57,194 nt of DNA. It comes from Cryobacterium sp. PH31-AA6. Lineage in GTDB: Bacteria > Actinomycetota > Actinomycetes > Actinomycetales > Microbacteriaceae. The position numbers and the translations under genes were made by a program. Below, one piece after another: positions 47,260 to 55,798 of the stretch. The stretch's first letter is position 1. Every line of letters begins with the position of its first letter. The DNA lies in assembly GCF_030063195.1 (NCBI RefSeq), contig NZ_JASISS010000014.1, forward strand, positions 1 to 57,194, read 5' to 3'. The notes beneath the pieces were generated by a model, which was not told the DNA's origin, ran no database searches, and worked only from the letters and a program-made list of their open reading frames with translations.

Positions 47260-49137
47260 TTAGGGTGCCGGCGTGATGCTGATGATGCTGGACAGGGGGA
47301 GGGTGCGTTCGATGTCGGCCCGGCGGTCCCTGGCGCGGAATCGTCCGCCGCCCACGCTGGCCGGTTCCAGGAGGTAATCGACGACGACGCCGCCCGGCAT
47401 GGCAATGCTCACGACCACGGTCTGCTTGGCTTTGATCGCCGAGTCGAGCTGCCTGGCGAGCCAGGCATCCGCGGCCTGGCCTTCGCCGCCGTCGCTGGCA
47501 CGCAGCTTCTCGACCAGGGCAATCAACGGGTCGACCGTGGCCACCGGAACCACCTTGGTGCGATGGTGGCGGCGCAGGTGCACGATCTCGTTCGCCGCGT
47601 TCTCGGCCGCGGCCGGGTAGCGTGCGTCGGTGAGCGCCCAGAACACGACGTCGCTTCCGAACCGGCTGGTCAGTCGGTTCTCATCGACCCGAAGCAGGCC
47701 GAGTGGTGCGAGCGTCTGGTCGACCGCGATCGTGCCGAGCAGGCCGGGGTCCTCGGATCGCACGTAGCTCTGGGCCGGTGACTGCGCCGGGTCGGTCGCG
47801 CCGACGCGAACCCGGCCGTACTTGGCGGCCGACTCGCGGATCAGATAGTCCACCGGCTGCGGGATCCCGGTCAGGGAGACCGCGCGGAGGAAGTCGAGCA
47901 GCGAATCCGCGGTCTCCCCCGCGGCGAGGGCCCGGTTCACGGAGGTCGCCGAGATGCGGTAGCTCAGGGCAAGTTCGCGGCTCTCGACGTCGGCGAGCCC
48001 ACGGAGGCGGGCGTCGATCGAGGGGGCGAGCGGGCCGGGAGAAACGATGGACAGGTCGTTCTGCAGGTAGACGGCCCCGACCTCGGCGGGCAGGGAGGCC
48101 ATCATCGTCTCAATCGCGGCCTCGAGGTCTCCGGCGAGCACCGCCGCTCCTGCGGGACTGGTGGTCTGGTGAGCGGTGACCCCGATGAGTTCGGCGTCGT
48201 CGGCGAGCTCGGTGACGCGGTCGTCCATCCAGGTGCCGCCGGCCGGGTAGAGCCAGGCGACGAAGGACCGCAGGCCCTCGCCCCAGGAGACGCCGGGACG
48301 CCGGGCCAGGATGCCGCGAACGTCCGGCGGGAGAGCGGCATGCCAGGACGCGGCGATCGTGGCCCAGCGGCGTGCCGTGCCCTCGAGCAGCCAGGCCTCA
48401 CCGGCCTCCGTTTCGTTCCAGTAGCCCTCGGAGTGGGCGATCAGGTCGGCCCGGGCCGCCGTGGCGACGAACGAGGCCACGGCCTCCAGCTCGACGCCCA
48501 TGACGGCGGAGAGCCGTTTCGTGTCGGGCAGCCCGAGGCCGCCGCGGCTGAGTTCCCGCGCCGGTTCGCGGGCGAGCTCGGTGACCAGCTCGGCGATCGA
48601 GGACACGGCGGAGAATGCACGTTCCGCGGCCAACCGGTCGGTGAAGCGGGATTCGGTCGGTGAAACGCCGGCCAGTGCGGAGGGAGCCGGAGTCGAGGCC
48701 AGCTCGGTCGCGGTCGGCAGGCCGAGAGCTGGCCAGGTGAGCAGCTGGGCGGCAACCGCATCGTAGGGTCGGAACCGTCCCTCGGTGAGCCGGGCGAGCA
48801 TCAGGGAATCAAGTTCGGCCGCACGCGCCGCGACATCCGCTTCGGGAATGGCGGATCCGCCCAGTTCGGAGAGCCGACCGGCCAGCTCGGCGAGCGTGGG
48901 GGCCGGTGGCGCGGAATCCGGGTCGACCGGGACCGAGAGTTCGGCGGCCACGGCCAGGACGGCCACGGTGGCCCGATCGAGCTGGGAAAGGGCTCGCTGA
49001 ACCGCATCGGCTTCGAGGAGGGTCTCGGCGAGATCGAAGAAATCCCGGATGCCGGTGGCGGAGACGGAGCGAATCTCAAGGGTGCGACGCAACGCTGCGT
49101 CGTCGAGTGCCCGGAGGCGTGAGGCGAGCGTGAGCAT
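47260..49137 (-). CDS. Helicase-associated (XPB/Ssl2 N-terminal-like) domain protein
   Basis: The protein has 625 residues. It begins MLTLASRLRALDDAALRRTL and contains the Helicase_C_3-type domain found N-terminal in XPB/Ssl2 proteins (the central region around IETMMASLPAEVGAVYLQND). No Walker motifs are present, so it is not a helicase itself. It is 44 bp upstream of the XPB gene and probably acts with it in repair. The frame extends far upstream of ATG 49137 but only as low-complexity Arg-rich sequence. Confidence 0.85.
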   Translation of the reverse strand: MLTLASRLRALDDAALRRTLEIRSVSATGIRDFFDLAETLLEADAVQRALSQLDRATVAVLAVAAELSVPVDPDSAPPAPTLAELAGRLSELGGSAIPEADVAARAAELDSLMLARLTEGRFRPYDAVAAQLLTWPALGLPTATELASTPAPSALAGVSPTESRFTDRLAAERAFSAVSSIAELVTELAREPARELSRGGLGLPDTKRLSAVMGVELEAVASFVATAARADLIAHSEGYWNETEAGEAWLLEGTARRWATIAASWHAALPPDVRGILARRPGVSWGEGLRSFVAWLYPAGGTWMDDRVTELADDAELIGVTAHQTTSPAGAAVLAGDLEAAIETMMASLPAEVGAVYLQNDLSIVSPGPLAPSIDARLRGLADVESRELALSYRISATSVNRALAAGETADSLLDFLRAVSLTGIPQPVDYLIRESAAKYGRVRVGATDPAQSPAQSYVRSEDPGLLGTIAVDQTLAPLGLLRVDENRLTSRFGSDVVFWALTDARYPAAAENAANEIVHLRRHHRTKVVPVATVDPLIALVEKLRASDGGEGQAADAWLARQLDSAIKAKQTVVVSIAMPGGVVVDYLLEPASVGGGRFRARDRRADIERTLPLSSIISITPAP

Positions 49138-49142
49138 GGCGG

Positions 49143-49418
49143 CTACTCCCTGTTCTGTCGTGCCTCGCGTGCGCGGCGAATAGCGGTCATCACCATGAGG
49201 GCGATGATCAGGAGGAAACCGAGCGGCAGACCGAAAAGCGGCAGGGCCAGCACGATCGGCCACACGCCCTGACCGAATCCGTTGTCGGCCCCGGCCCCGA
49301 CGGCGGTGCCGATGATCACGGCGAGAAAGGCGAGGATCGATAGACCCACCACACCCGCAACCATGTAAGCAAGGATGCGTTCGAGCCGGCTGGCGGCATG
49401 TGGAGTTTGATTGGTCAC
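49143..49418 (-). CDS. Small membrane protein with two helices
   Basis: The protein has 91 residues if GTG 49418 is used (VTNQTPHAASRLERILAY); ATG 49439 is an alternative. Two membrane helices (about 19-42 and 55-78) are followed by a basic tail. Homologues in related genomes are often labelled multidrug transporter ATPase, which the sequence does not support. It ends 5 bp before the helicase-associated gene, so it likely leads that operon. Confidence 0.7.
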   Translation of the reverse strand: MTNQTPHAASRLERILAYMVAGVVGLSILAFLAVIIGTAVGAGADNGFGQGVWPIVLALPLFGLPLGFLLIIALMVMTAIRRAREARQNRE

Positions 49419-49512
49419 ACTCCCAAGGATACGGGGCATCTCTCGGTCCGACCGAATAGGCTGGGGTTCGGTCGGCGCGCATTCAGCGCGCCCGGAATGC
49501 AGCGAGGTCCAG

Positions 49513-49893
49513 ATGCCCACCGGCAAGGTCAAGTTCTACGACGAGGAGAAGGGTTTTGGTTTCATCAATTCTGATGACGGCCAAGAGGTCTTCCTCCACG
49601 CTTCTGCGCTGCCCGCCGGAGTGACGGTCAAGGCGGGGACGAAACTCGAGTTCGGCATCGCCGATGGAAAGCGCGGCGCCCAGGCGCTGTCCGTTCGTAT
49701 CCTCGAGGCGCCGCCGAGCCTGGTCAAGCTCAGCCGCAAACCGGCCGACGACATGGCGATCATCATCGAGGACCTCGTGAAGGTGCTTGACGGCATCGGC
49801 GCGAGCCTGCGCCGGGGTCGCTACCCCGACAGCGCCCACAGCCACAAGATCGCCGCGATGCTGCGCAAGGTCGCCGAGGAACTCGATGCCTGA
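49513..49893 (+). CDS. Cold-shock domain protein with C-terminal extension
   Basis: The protein has 126 residues. The cold-shock domain covers about 1-65 (KVKFYDEEKGFGFINSDDG and EVFLHASAL), then a conserved helical tail with LRKVAEELDA. The extended form is typical of actinobacterial CspB-like proteins near DUF3027 and serC. Its stop overlaps the DUF3027 start by 8 bp. It binds RNA or single-stranded DNA. Confidence 0.92.
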   Translation: MPTGKVKFYDEEKGFGFINSDDGQEVFLHASALPAGVTVKAGTKLEFGIADGKRGAQALSVRILEAPPSLVKLSRKPADDMAIIIEDLVKVLDGIGASLRRGRYPDSAHSHKIAAMLRKVAEELDA

Positions 49894-50554
49894 GGCGGAT
49901 CCCGTATTGCTCGCCGCGGCCGACCTGGCCCGCGAGGCGCTGCTCGACATCACCCCGGCAGACACGATCGGCGATCTGATCGGCAACATCGTCGAGGGCG
50001 AGCACGTGATGTCGCTGCTGTTCGACTGCACCATGCCGGGGTACCCGGGCTGGCGCTGGACCGTGAGCCTGTCCCGGATCGACGCCGATTCACCGGCGGC
50101 CGTTCTCGAGACCGAGCTCACTCCCGGCGATGACGCGCTGGTGGCGCCGGACTGGATCCCCTGGTCGGACCGACTCGCCGACTATCGCACGGCGCAGGAA
50201 CTCGCCGCCGCGGTCGCGGCAGAGGACTCGCTCGACACGGATGACGAATCGGACGACGACGATCACGACGAAGATCGCGACGACGACGATGACGACGGAA
50301 ACGACGACGACGACGACGAGGACGACGGCCCGGACGACGAACCGCACGCCCTCGACGTTGATGATTTCGACGACGACCGCGGCGAAGACGTGCTCGACGG
50401 GATCGACTTCGGTGAGGCGCTATCGGCGCCGGAACTGGACCCAGCCGAGACCGACGAGCCCCAGGCCGAGACCGGCGGCGGCACACGCCGGCCACCAGCC
50501 AAGTCCCGCCGCCGCAAGGTCACCCCGGAAGAAGACAGCGAACACGAGGGCTAG
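49886..50554 (+). CDS. DUF3027 protein with acidic C-terminus
   Basis: The protein has 222 residues. The DUF3027 core has AREALLDITPADTIGDLIGN and the GYPGWRWTVSLSRID segment. An extreme Asp-rich stretch follows (about 116-155), then a Pro/Arg-rich basic end. Function unknown. It overlaps the cold-shock gene by 8 bp. Its last 135 bp lie antisense over the DUF2530 gene. Confidence 0.9.
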   Translation: MPEADPVLLAAADLAREALLDITPADTIGDLIGNIVEGEHVMSLLFDCTMPGYPGWRWTVSLSRIDADSPAAVLETELTPGDDALVAPDWIPWSDRLADYRTAQELAAAVAAEDSLDTDDESDDDDHDEDRDDDDDDGNDDDDDEDDGPDDEPHALDVDDFDDDRGEDVLDGIDFGEALSAPELDPAETDEPQAETGGGTRRPPAKSRRRKVTPEEDSEHEG

Positions 50555-50653
50555 GACCCAGCCGGCCGATCCCGCAAGAATGGCCATCCGGGCATCCGTT
50601 CGGGCCGGCAGGGGGTCAGGCCGGCGTTCGCTGTCTTTCAACCAGAGGCGCAT
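50420..50653 (-). CDS. DUF2530 small membrane protein
   Basis: The protein has 77 residues. MRLWLKDSERRPDPLPARTD is the DUF2530 N-terminal signature; two membrane helices follow (about 24-45 and 48-70). It begins 8 bp after the serC stop, so the two are probably cotranscribed. Its 3' 135 bp overlap the end of DUF3027 on the other strand. Function unknown. Confidence 0.85.
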   Translation of the reverse strand: MRLWLKDSERRPDPLPARTDARMAILAGSAGWVLALVFAVFFRGDLAAAGLGWWPACAAAGLGLGLVGLGWVQFRRR

Positions 50654-50661
50654 CGTGCCGC

Positions 50662-51789
<1,128 letters not shown>

Positions 51790-51854
51790 CTAGTTGTCGG
51801 TGCCGCGACGGTAGGGTTGTCACTTGCATAGAGGCCGACCGGGAGGCTCTGGGG

Positions 51855-52562
51855 ATGACTGATCTGATCGACACCACCGAGATGTATCTCCGCACGATCC
51901 TGGACCTCGAGGAAGAGAACATTGTTCCCCTCCGGGCGCGGATTTCGGAGCGGCTCGGTCACTCCGGTCCGACCGTGTCGCAGACCGTCGGGCGGATGGA
52001 ACGGGATGGCCTCGTTGTCGTTTCCGGTGACCGCCATCTCGAATTGACCCTCGCCGGACGCCGCAAGGCCGTGCACGTCATGCGCAAGCACCGGCTTGCC
52101 GAGCGCCTGCTGAGCGACGTGATCGGGCTCGAATGGGAGTTCGTCCACGACGAAGCATGCCGTTGGGAGCATGTCATGAGCGAGCAGGTTGAGCGCAAGA
52201 TTCTGGAGATCCTGGGCCACCCCACCGAGTCACCGTACGGCAACCCGATCCCCGGCCTTGACGAACTGGGCGATTCCCCTGCGGTGGCGTTCATGGCCGG
52301 CGTGACCAGCCTGATCGACGTTGTCGCGGGTTCCGTCGAACCGGTGACGTCCGTCATCCGTCGTCTGGGGGAGCCGGTTCAATTCGACCCGGAGCTCCTG
52401 GCCCAACTGAAGAACGCCGGCGTGCTCCCCGGCAAGACCGGGGTGTTCTCCGCGGCCGGTTCCTATGTGCTCGTGCGGGTCGACGGCTACGACGAAGGGC
52501 TCGAATTGCCCAGTGAGGTCGCCAGTCACATCTTCGTCACGACGCCCCCGGTGATCGGCTAG
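51855..52562 (+). CDS. DtxR/IdeR-family metal-dependent regulator
   Basis: The protein has 235 residues. The helix-turn-helix is RISERLGHSGPTVSQTVGRM. The metal and dimerisation domain has HRLAERLLSDVIGLEWEFVH and EACRWEHVMSEQVERKILEI. An SH3-like FeoA-type end follows. It should repress iron or manganese genes when metal-loaded. It is divergent from serC. I saw no IdeR box in its own promoter. Confidence 0.93.
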   Translation: MTDLIDTTEMYLRTILDLEEENIVPLRARISERLGHSGPTVSQTVGRMERDGLVVVSGDRHLELTLAGRRKAVHVMRKHRLAERLLSDVIGLEWEFVHDEACRWEHVMSEQVERKILEILGHPTESPYGNPIPGLDELGDSPAVAFMAGVTSLIDVVAGSVEPVTSVIRRLGEPVQFDPELLAQLKNAGVLPGKTGVFSAAGSYVLVRVDGYDEGLELPSEVASHIFVTTPPVIG

Positions 52563-52601
52563 TAATTCGGCACAAAATCGGCCCGAATCGACGCGGGCTT
52601 C

Positions 52602-52617
52602 GTTACCAATTTGTTAG
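52602..52617 (+). promoter_or_regulatory. GTNAC-type 11-bp direct repeat upstream of C40 peptidase
   Basis: GTTAC (52602) and GTTAG (52613) have an 11-bp period and lie 16 bp upstream of the -35 of the peptidase promoter. The layout suits an OmpR-family activator such as MtrA. Confidence 0.5.
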
Positions 52618-52633
52618 AAATTCCGCAGAATGA

Positions 52634-52662
52634 GTGACAAACGCATAAACCTCACGTAACCT
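52634..52662 (+). promoter_or_regulatory. Promoter of the C40 peptidase
   Basis: GTGACA (-35, 52634-52639), 17 bp, TAACCT (-10, 52657-52662). Predicted start near 52669, giving a 5' leader of about 135 nt containing a GGGTCC/GGACCC stem (52668-52700) and a GGCAAC/GTTGCC stem (52763-52782). Confidence 0.6.
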
Positions 52663-52803
52663 CGGTGGGGTCCACTGGCCATAAAGCGGCCGACGGACCC
52701 GGGCCTGGACGCCTTGTTTCCCGTCTCCTGGCTCGGCACACCGCGATTAGCGCAGTGGACGGGGCAACTCCCTAGTGTTGCCGAGGCGCCGGAGGTTCAT
52801 ACT

Positions 52804-53646
52804 TTGGCCGCATTCGGTAGAACACGCTCGTCGCGAGCACAGAACTCGACTCCCGGCTCGGTCGGGCCATCCGACGCGTTGGCGAGGACCGGCACGGCAC
52901 TCAGCGCCCGGACTGGTCCCGCTCCCGCGGCACCGAAACGGTCCCGCCGTCGCGGGGCGGTGGCGAATGTGGTCTTCATGACCCTGGCCGGCGGACTCGT
53001 CGCGACCATGGCCATTCCCGCCTATGCGTTCGCCCCCGACTCGAAAGACACGAAATTCGGTGCGACGGAGTCCACGTCGCTGACACGCTCCGGCGCCCAG
53101 ACCGTGGAGGTCGCCGCCCAGGCGGCGACCGTGAGCGTCGCCCGTGACGGGTTCACCGCCACGACCCCGGAAGAGCTTGCCGCCGCCGCGGCCGCGAAGG
53201 CGGCCGAGGCCCGCCGCATCGAGGTTGCCGCCGCGATGACGTCCTACGCCGCGTCGTACTCCGGCCCGTCCGTGGCCGACTACCTCGCGAATCCGGCCTA
53301 TCCGAGCTTCGACCTGGGCTCGGTCTACAGTGTTGCGTCGCAGTATCAGGGTGTTCCCTACGTCTACGGCGGGGCGACACCGGCCGGCTTCGACTGCTCC
53401 GGTTTGATCATGTACGTCTACGCCCAGTTCGGGATCAGCCTGCCGCACTCCTCGACGGGTCAGGGCGCCGCCGGAACGAGAATATCCCTCGCCGACGCCC
53501 AGCCGGGCGACCTGGTCATCATGGACGGTCACGACGGGTTCTATGCCGGCAACGGCAACATCCTGCACGCACCGTACGAGGGTGCCTCCGTGCGGGTGCA
53601 GCCGATCTGGACCAGTTCGTACTACATCGTGCGACTCGGAATCTGA
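52804..53646 (+). CDS. Exported C40 (NlpC/P60) peptidoglycan peptidase
   Basis: The protein has 280 residues. TTG 52804 follows GGAGG; no ATG fits. A basic Ala/Ser-rich leader is followed by an export/membrane segment (about 54-75) ending PAYAFAPD. A conserved module with RDGFTATT leads to an Ala-rich helix, then the NlpC/P60 domain with Cys 198 (FDCSG), His 243 and His 255. It should cut D-Glu-DAP-type stem-peptide bonds in the wall. The N-terminal module is shared with the CHAP protein at 54593. Confidence 0.92.
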   Translation: MAAFGRTRSSRAQNSTPGSVGPSDALARTGTALSARTGPAPAAPKRSRRRGAVANVVFMTLAGGLVATMAIPAYAFAPDSKDTKFGATESTSLTRSGAQTVEVAAQAATVSVARDGFTATTPEELAAAAAAKAAEARRIEVAAAMTSYAASYSGPSVADYLANPAYPSFDLGSVYSVASQYQGVPYVYGGATPAGFDCSGLIMYVYAQFGISLPHSSTGQGAAGTRISLADAQPGDLVIMDGHDGFYAGNGNILHAPYEGASVRVQPIWTSSYYIVRLGI

Positions 53647-53657
53647 TCCCCACAAAT

Positions 53658-53673
53658 GTGAACGTTGCGTAAC
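53658..53673 (+). promoter_or_regulatory. GTNAC-type direct repeat after the C40 gene
   Basis: GTGAAC (53658) and GTAAC (53669) have an 11-bp period, inside a phrase resembling that at 54493 (AAATGT, AACG, GCG, TAAC). A possible -10 TAACCT follows at 53722. Confidence 0.4.
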
Positions 53674-53732
53674 ACCTAGCACATTCGAGGCTCGGCGTTT
53701 CGCCTGTCGCGGAATCTGGGTTAACCTGATGC

Positions 53733-53905
53733 TCTGATGTTCTGCGAATTCTCGGGAGAGCCACGATTCGAGCGGCGCACGATCCACACCATGGATGTGC
53801 GCTGCCGCTTCGCGTTGCGGCACAGCAGTCAAGCATGTCTCGGTCGTGCGTGTCTCAGCCACGTCATGTCCGCGAGGGCGTTGTCATTGTGACGGCGCCC
53901 TTTTT
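53733..53905 (+). ncRNA. Candidate structured RNA or leader upstream of HNH gene
   Basis: This 343-bp gap between the C40 and HNH genes holds a possible -10 (TAACCT, 53722) and a hairpin CGCAC..TCCA/TGGA..GTGCG. A second hairpin, CTGCCGC/GCGGCAG-like, follows, and an intrinsic terminator (53875-53905) ends it. The order promoter, two stems, terminator suggests either a short sRNA or an attenuating leader. No known Rfam family is recognised. Confidence 0.4.
53875..53905 (+). terminator. Intrinsic terminator upstream of HNH gene
   Basis: AGGGCG and CGCCCT with an inner GTCA/TGAC pair form the stem, followed by five T residues at 53901-53905. It is 85 bp before the HNH start. Confidence 0.8.
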
Positions 53906-53989
53906 GTTTGCCTGCTCGCTTCCTCTTCGTCGCATCGGAACGTAGTTCGAATGGCTGGAAGCCGTCCAGCCCTTTTCGAAAGGGAACGC

Positions 53990-54487
53990 ATGCGCACACT
54001 GGTCCTCAACGCGGGGTACGAGCCCCTCGCCGTGGTCTCCTTCAAACGGGCCCTCATCCTGGTGATGAACCAGAAGGCCACGATCGTCCAATCCGATCAG
54101 GGGCACCCGGTCTGGGCGTCATCGGGATCGTGGGACCGGCCGAGCGTGATCCTGCTCACCCGGTACGTGCGCATCCCGCGGCTCAGGTCGGTGCCGGTCA
54201 GTCGACGGGGCGTTCTGCGCCGCGATGATCACCGCTGCTGTTACTGCGACCAGACCGCGAACACCATCGACCACGTGCTGCCGCGATCACGCGGCGGGCG
54301 GGACACCTGGGACAACCTTGTGGCCTGCTGCCTGCGCTGCAACAACCTCAAAAGTGACCGGACACCGGGGGAGATGGGGTGGAACCTGCTGTTCCACCCG
54401 CGGATGCCGTTGGGCACGACCTGGGTGGTCAGGGGCGCCGAGCGGCCGCTGCCGCAGTGGGATGAATTTCTTGCTCCTGCCGCCTGA
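53990..54487 (+). CDS. HNH endonuclease family protein (McrA-like)
   Basis: The protein has 165 residues. MRTLVLNAGYEPLAVVSFKR starts the conserved N-terminal half. The HNH zinc domain has CCYCDQ, TIDHVLPRSRGG, DNLVACCLRCNNLKSD, with both metal-cysteine pairs and the catalytic His. ATG 53990 follows AAAGGGA. Single-domain HNH proteins of this kind are widespread in actinobacteria and their target is unknown. It sits between two wall hydrolase genes. Confidence 0.92.
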   Translation: MRTLVLNAGYEPLAVVSFKRALILVMNQKATIVQSDQGHPVWASSGSWDRPSVILLTRYVRIPRLRSVPVSRRGVLRRDDHRCCYCDQTANTIDHVLPRSRGGRDTWDNLVACCLRCNNLKSDRTPGEMGWNLLFHPRMPLGTTWVVRGAERPLPQWDEFLAPAA

Positions 54488-54496
54488 CCAGCAAAT

Positions 54497-54512
54497 GTAA
54501 CGATGCGGTAAC
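54497..54512 (+). promoter_or_regulatory. GTAAC-N6-GTAAC direct repeat upstream of CHAP gene
   Basis: Two exact GTAAC units (54497, 54508) have an 11-bp period and end 8 bp before the predicted -35. This is the best of the three such sites here and resembles MtrA or GlnR operators. Confidence 0.6.
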
Positions 54513-54520
54513 GCGCGAGA

Positions 54521-54549
54521 GTGACTTCACGCCCGGATTCCCCTAGGCT
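54521..54549 (+). promoter_or_regulatory. Promoter of the CHAP gene
   Basis: GTGACT (-35, 54521-54526), 17 bp, TAGGCT (-10, 54544-54549), giving a leader of about 37 nt before TTG 54593. Confidence 0.55.
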
Positions 54550-54592
54550 GGAGGAGCTTCGACCCCAACCAGGCCACGCAGAGGAACAGATT

Positions 54593-55600
54593 TTGCCCCA
54601 TCCCGGTGATCCCGGCACGTCCGCTCCTTCAGAGAACCAGAACGTTCCACTGTCGCGTCGCGAGCTTCGTGCGCAGCGTGAGGCCGGCTCGGTCCCCGAC
54701 ATTGCGGCGGTTCCCACGGGCTCTGGTTCCGGTTCAACCGTGGCTGAAGTGGCGATCGTGTCACCGGCCACTCGACGCGCCATTGCGCCGTCCGCGCCGT
54801 CCGCAGCGGCGGCGCGACCCGCGCCGCGACCCGAGCCGCGTGTCGCCCGGGTCTCCAGGCGACGCGGCCCGCTGAAGCTCGCCGTCACGCTCCTGGCGAT
54901 TCCCGGACTGTTCCTCACCGCGGGTCTCCCCGCGTACGCATTCTCTCCCGATGCCGGTGCCAACCAGAGTGCCGCTTCCACCCGCTCGCTGGCAGAGGCC
55001 GGCGCCCAGGGCGTGACCGTGGCGGCCGGCGCCTCGGCCGTCACCGTGGCCAGGGACGGCTTCACCGCCACCACCAAGGACGAGCTCGCCCAGAAGGAAG
55101 CCGAGGCTCAACGCGCCCTTGCGGCCCAGAAGGCCGCCGAATCGGCCCGGGCGATGGCGGCATCCTTCGCCGTGTACGGCGTGCGCGCCCAGGGCGACGA
55201 CTACCCGTGGTACGACCGGGGCACCGAGGCCCAGGGCGGCGGGCTCTCCCCGCTCAGCTACTACTACCGCGAATGCGTCGACTTCGTCGCCTGGCGGCTC
55301 AACCGTGACGCCGGGTCGACGAGCGCCCCGTTCAAGTGGACCTGGAGCAACCTCACCCCGAGCGGCGGAAACGCGAGCAACTGGGCCAACGCCTGGGCGG
55401 GCCATGGCTGGGCGACCAGCAAGACGCCCGTTGTCGGTGCGGTCGCCTGGTTCAACTACAACCACGTCGCGTACGTGCAGTCGGTTGGCAGCGACGGGTC
55501 GGTCGTGCTCGAGGAGTACAACTGGATGGGCAGCCACGCGTACCACAAGCGCACCGTCGCGGCCAGCGAAGTTCCTTTGTTCCTCTACCCGCCGAACTGA
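54593..55600 (+). CDS. Exported CHAP-domain peptidoglycan hydrolase
   Basis: The protein has 335 residues. TTG 54593 follows AGAGGAA. A long basic/Ala-rich leader precedes an export segment (about 95-115) ending PAYAFSPD. The shared module with RDGFTATT (154-161) and a Lys/Glu/Ala coiled region come next, then the CHAP domain with Cys 228 (ECVDFVAWR) and His 291 (NHVAYV). It is predicted to be an amidase or endopeptidase acting on peptidoglycan. It is a domain-swapped relative of the C40 protein. Confidence 0.9.
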   Translation: MPHPGDPGTSAPSENQNVPLSRRELRAQREAGSVPDIAAVPTGSGSGSTVAEVAIVSPATRRAIAPSAPSAAAARPAPRPEPRVARVSRRRGPLKLAVTLLAIPGLFLTAGLPAYAFSPDAGANQSAASTRSLAEAGAQGVTVAAGASAVTVARDGFTATTKDELAQKEAEAQRALAAQKAAESARAMAASFAVYGVRAQGDDYPWYDRGTEAQGGGLSPLSYYYRECVDFVAWRLNRDAGSTSAPFKWTWSNLTPSGGNASNWANAWAGHGWATSKTPVVGAVAWFNYNHVAYVQSVGSDGSVVLEEYNWMGSHAYHKRTVAASEVPLFLYPPN

Positions 55601-55634
55601 CCGGCGCCCGGGACCAGCTAAACTTTCCAAGCCA

Positions 55635-55706
55635 GCCTCTGTAGCTCAACGGAAGAGCAGTTCCGTCCTAAGGAAACGGTTGGGGGTTCGAATCCCTCCA
55701 GGGGCA
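55635..55706 (+). tRNA. tRNA-Arg (CCT)
   Basis: A 72-nt cloverleaf. The acceptor pairs GCCTCTG with CAGGGGC. The D-arm reads AGCTCAACGGAAGAGC. The anticodon loop GTCCTAA has anticodon CCT; the first pair of that stem (G-A) is a mismatch. The T-arm is GGGGGTTCGAATCCCTC. The discriminator is A, CCA not encoded. Confidence 0.92.
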
Positions 55707-55798
55707 CTCTAGAAAGACTCGGTTCAGACATTTTTGTCTCTACCGATCGGCGGCTTTTCGTCAGCGCAGATGAGGGCCGAAAGAAGCGGAGCTGAGTG

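Noticed and set aside
49138..49482. N-terminal extension of the helicase-associated protein
   Set aside because: Arg-rich low-complexity sequence that runs through the separate small membrane gene; ATG 49137 begins the conserved part.
52563..52803. c-di-AMP (ydaO) riboswitch before the C40 gene
   Set aside because: The conserved GACAGCTAAC-type segment and the other core blocks are not present.
53990..54487. HNH gene as a homing or phage endonuclease
   Set aside because: No phage or intron features nearby, and the single-domain form is common and chromosomal in actinobacteria.
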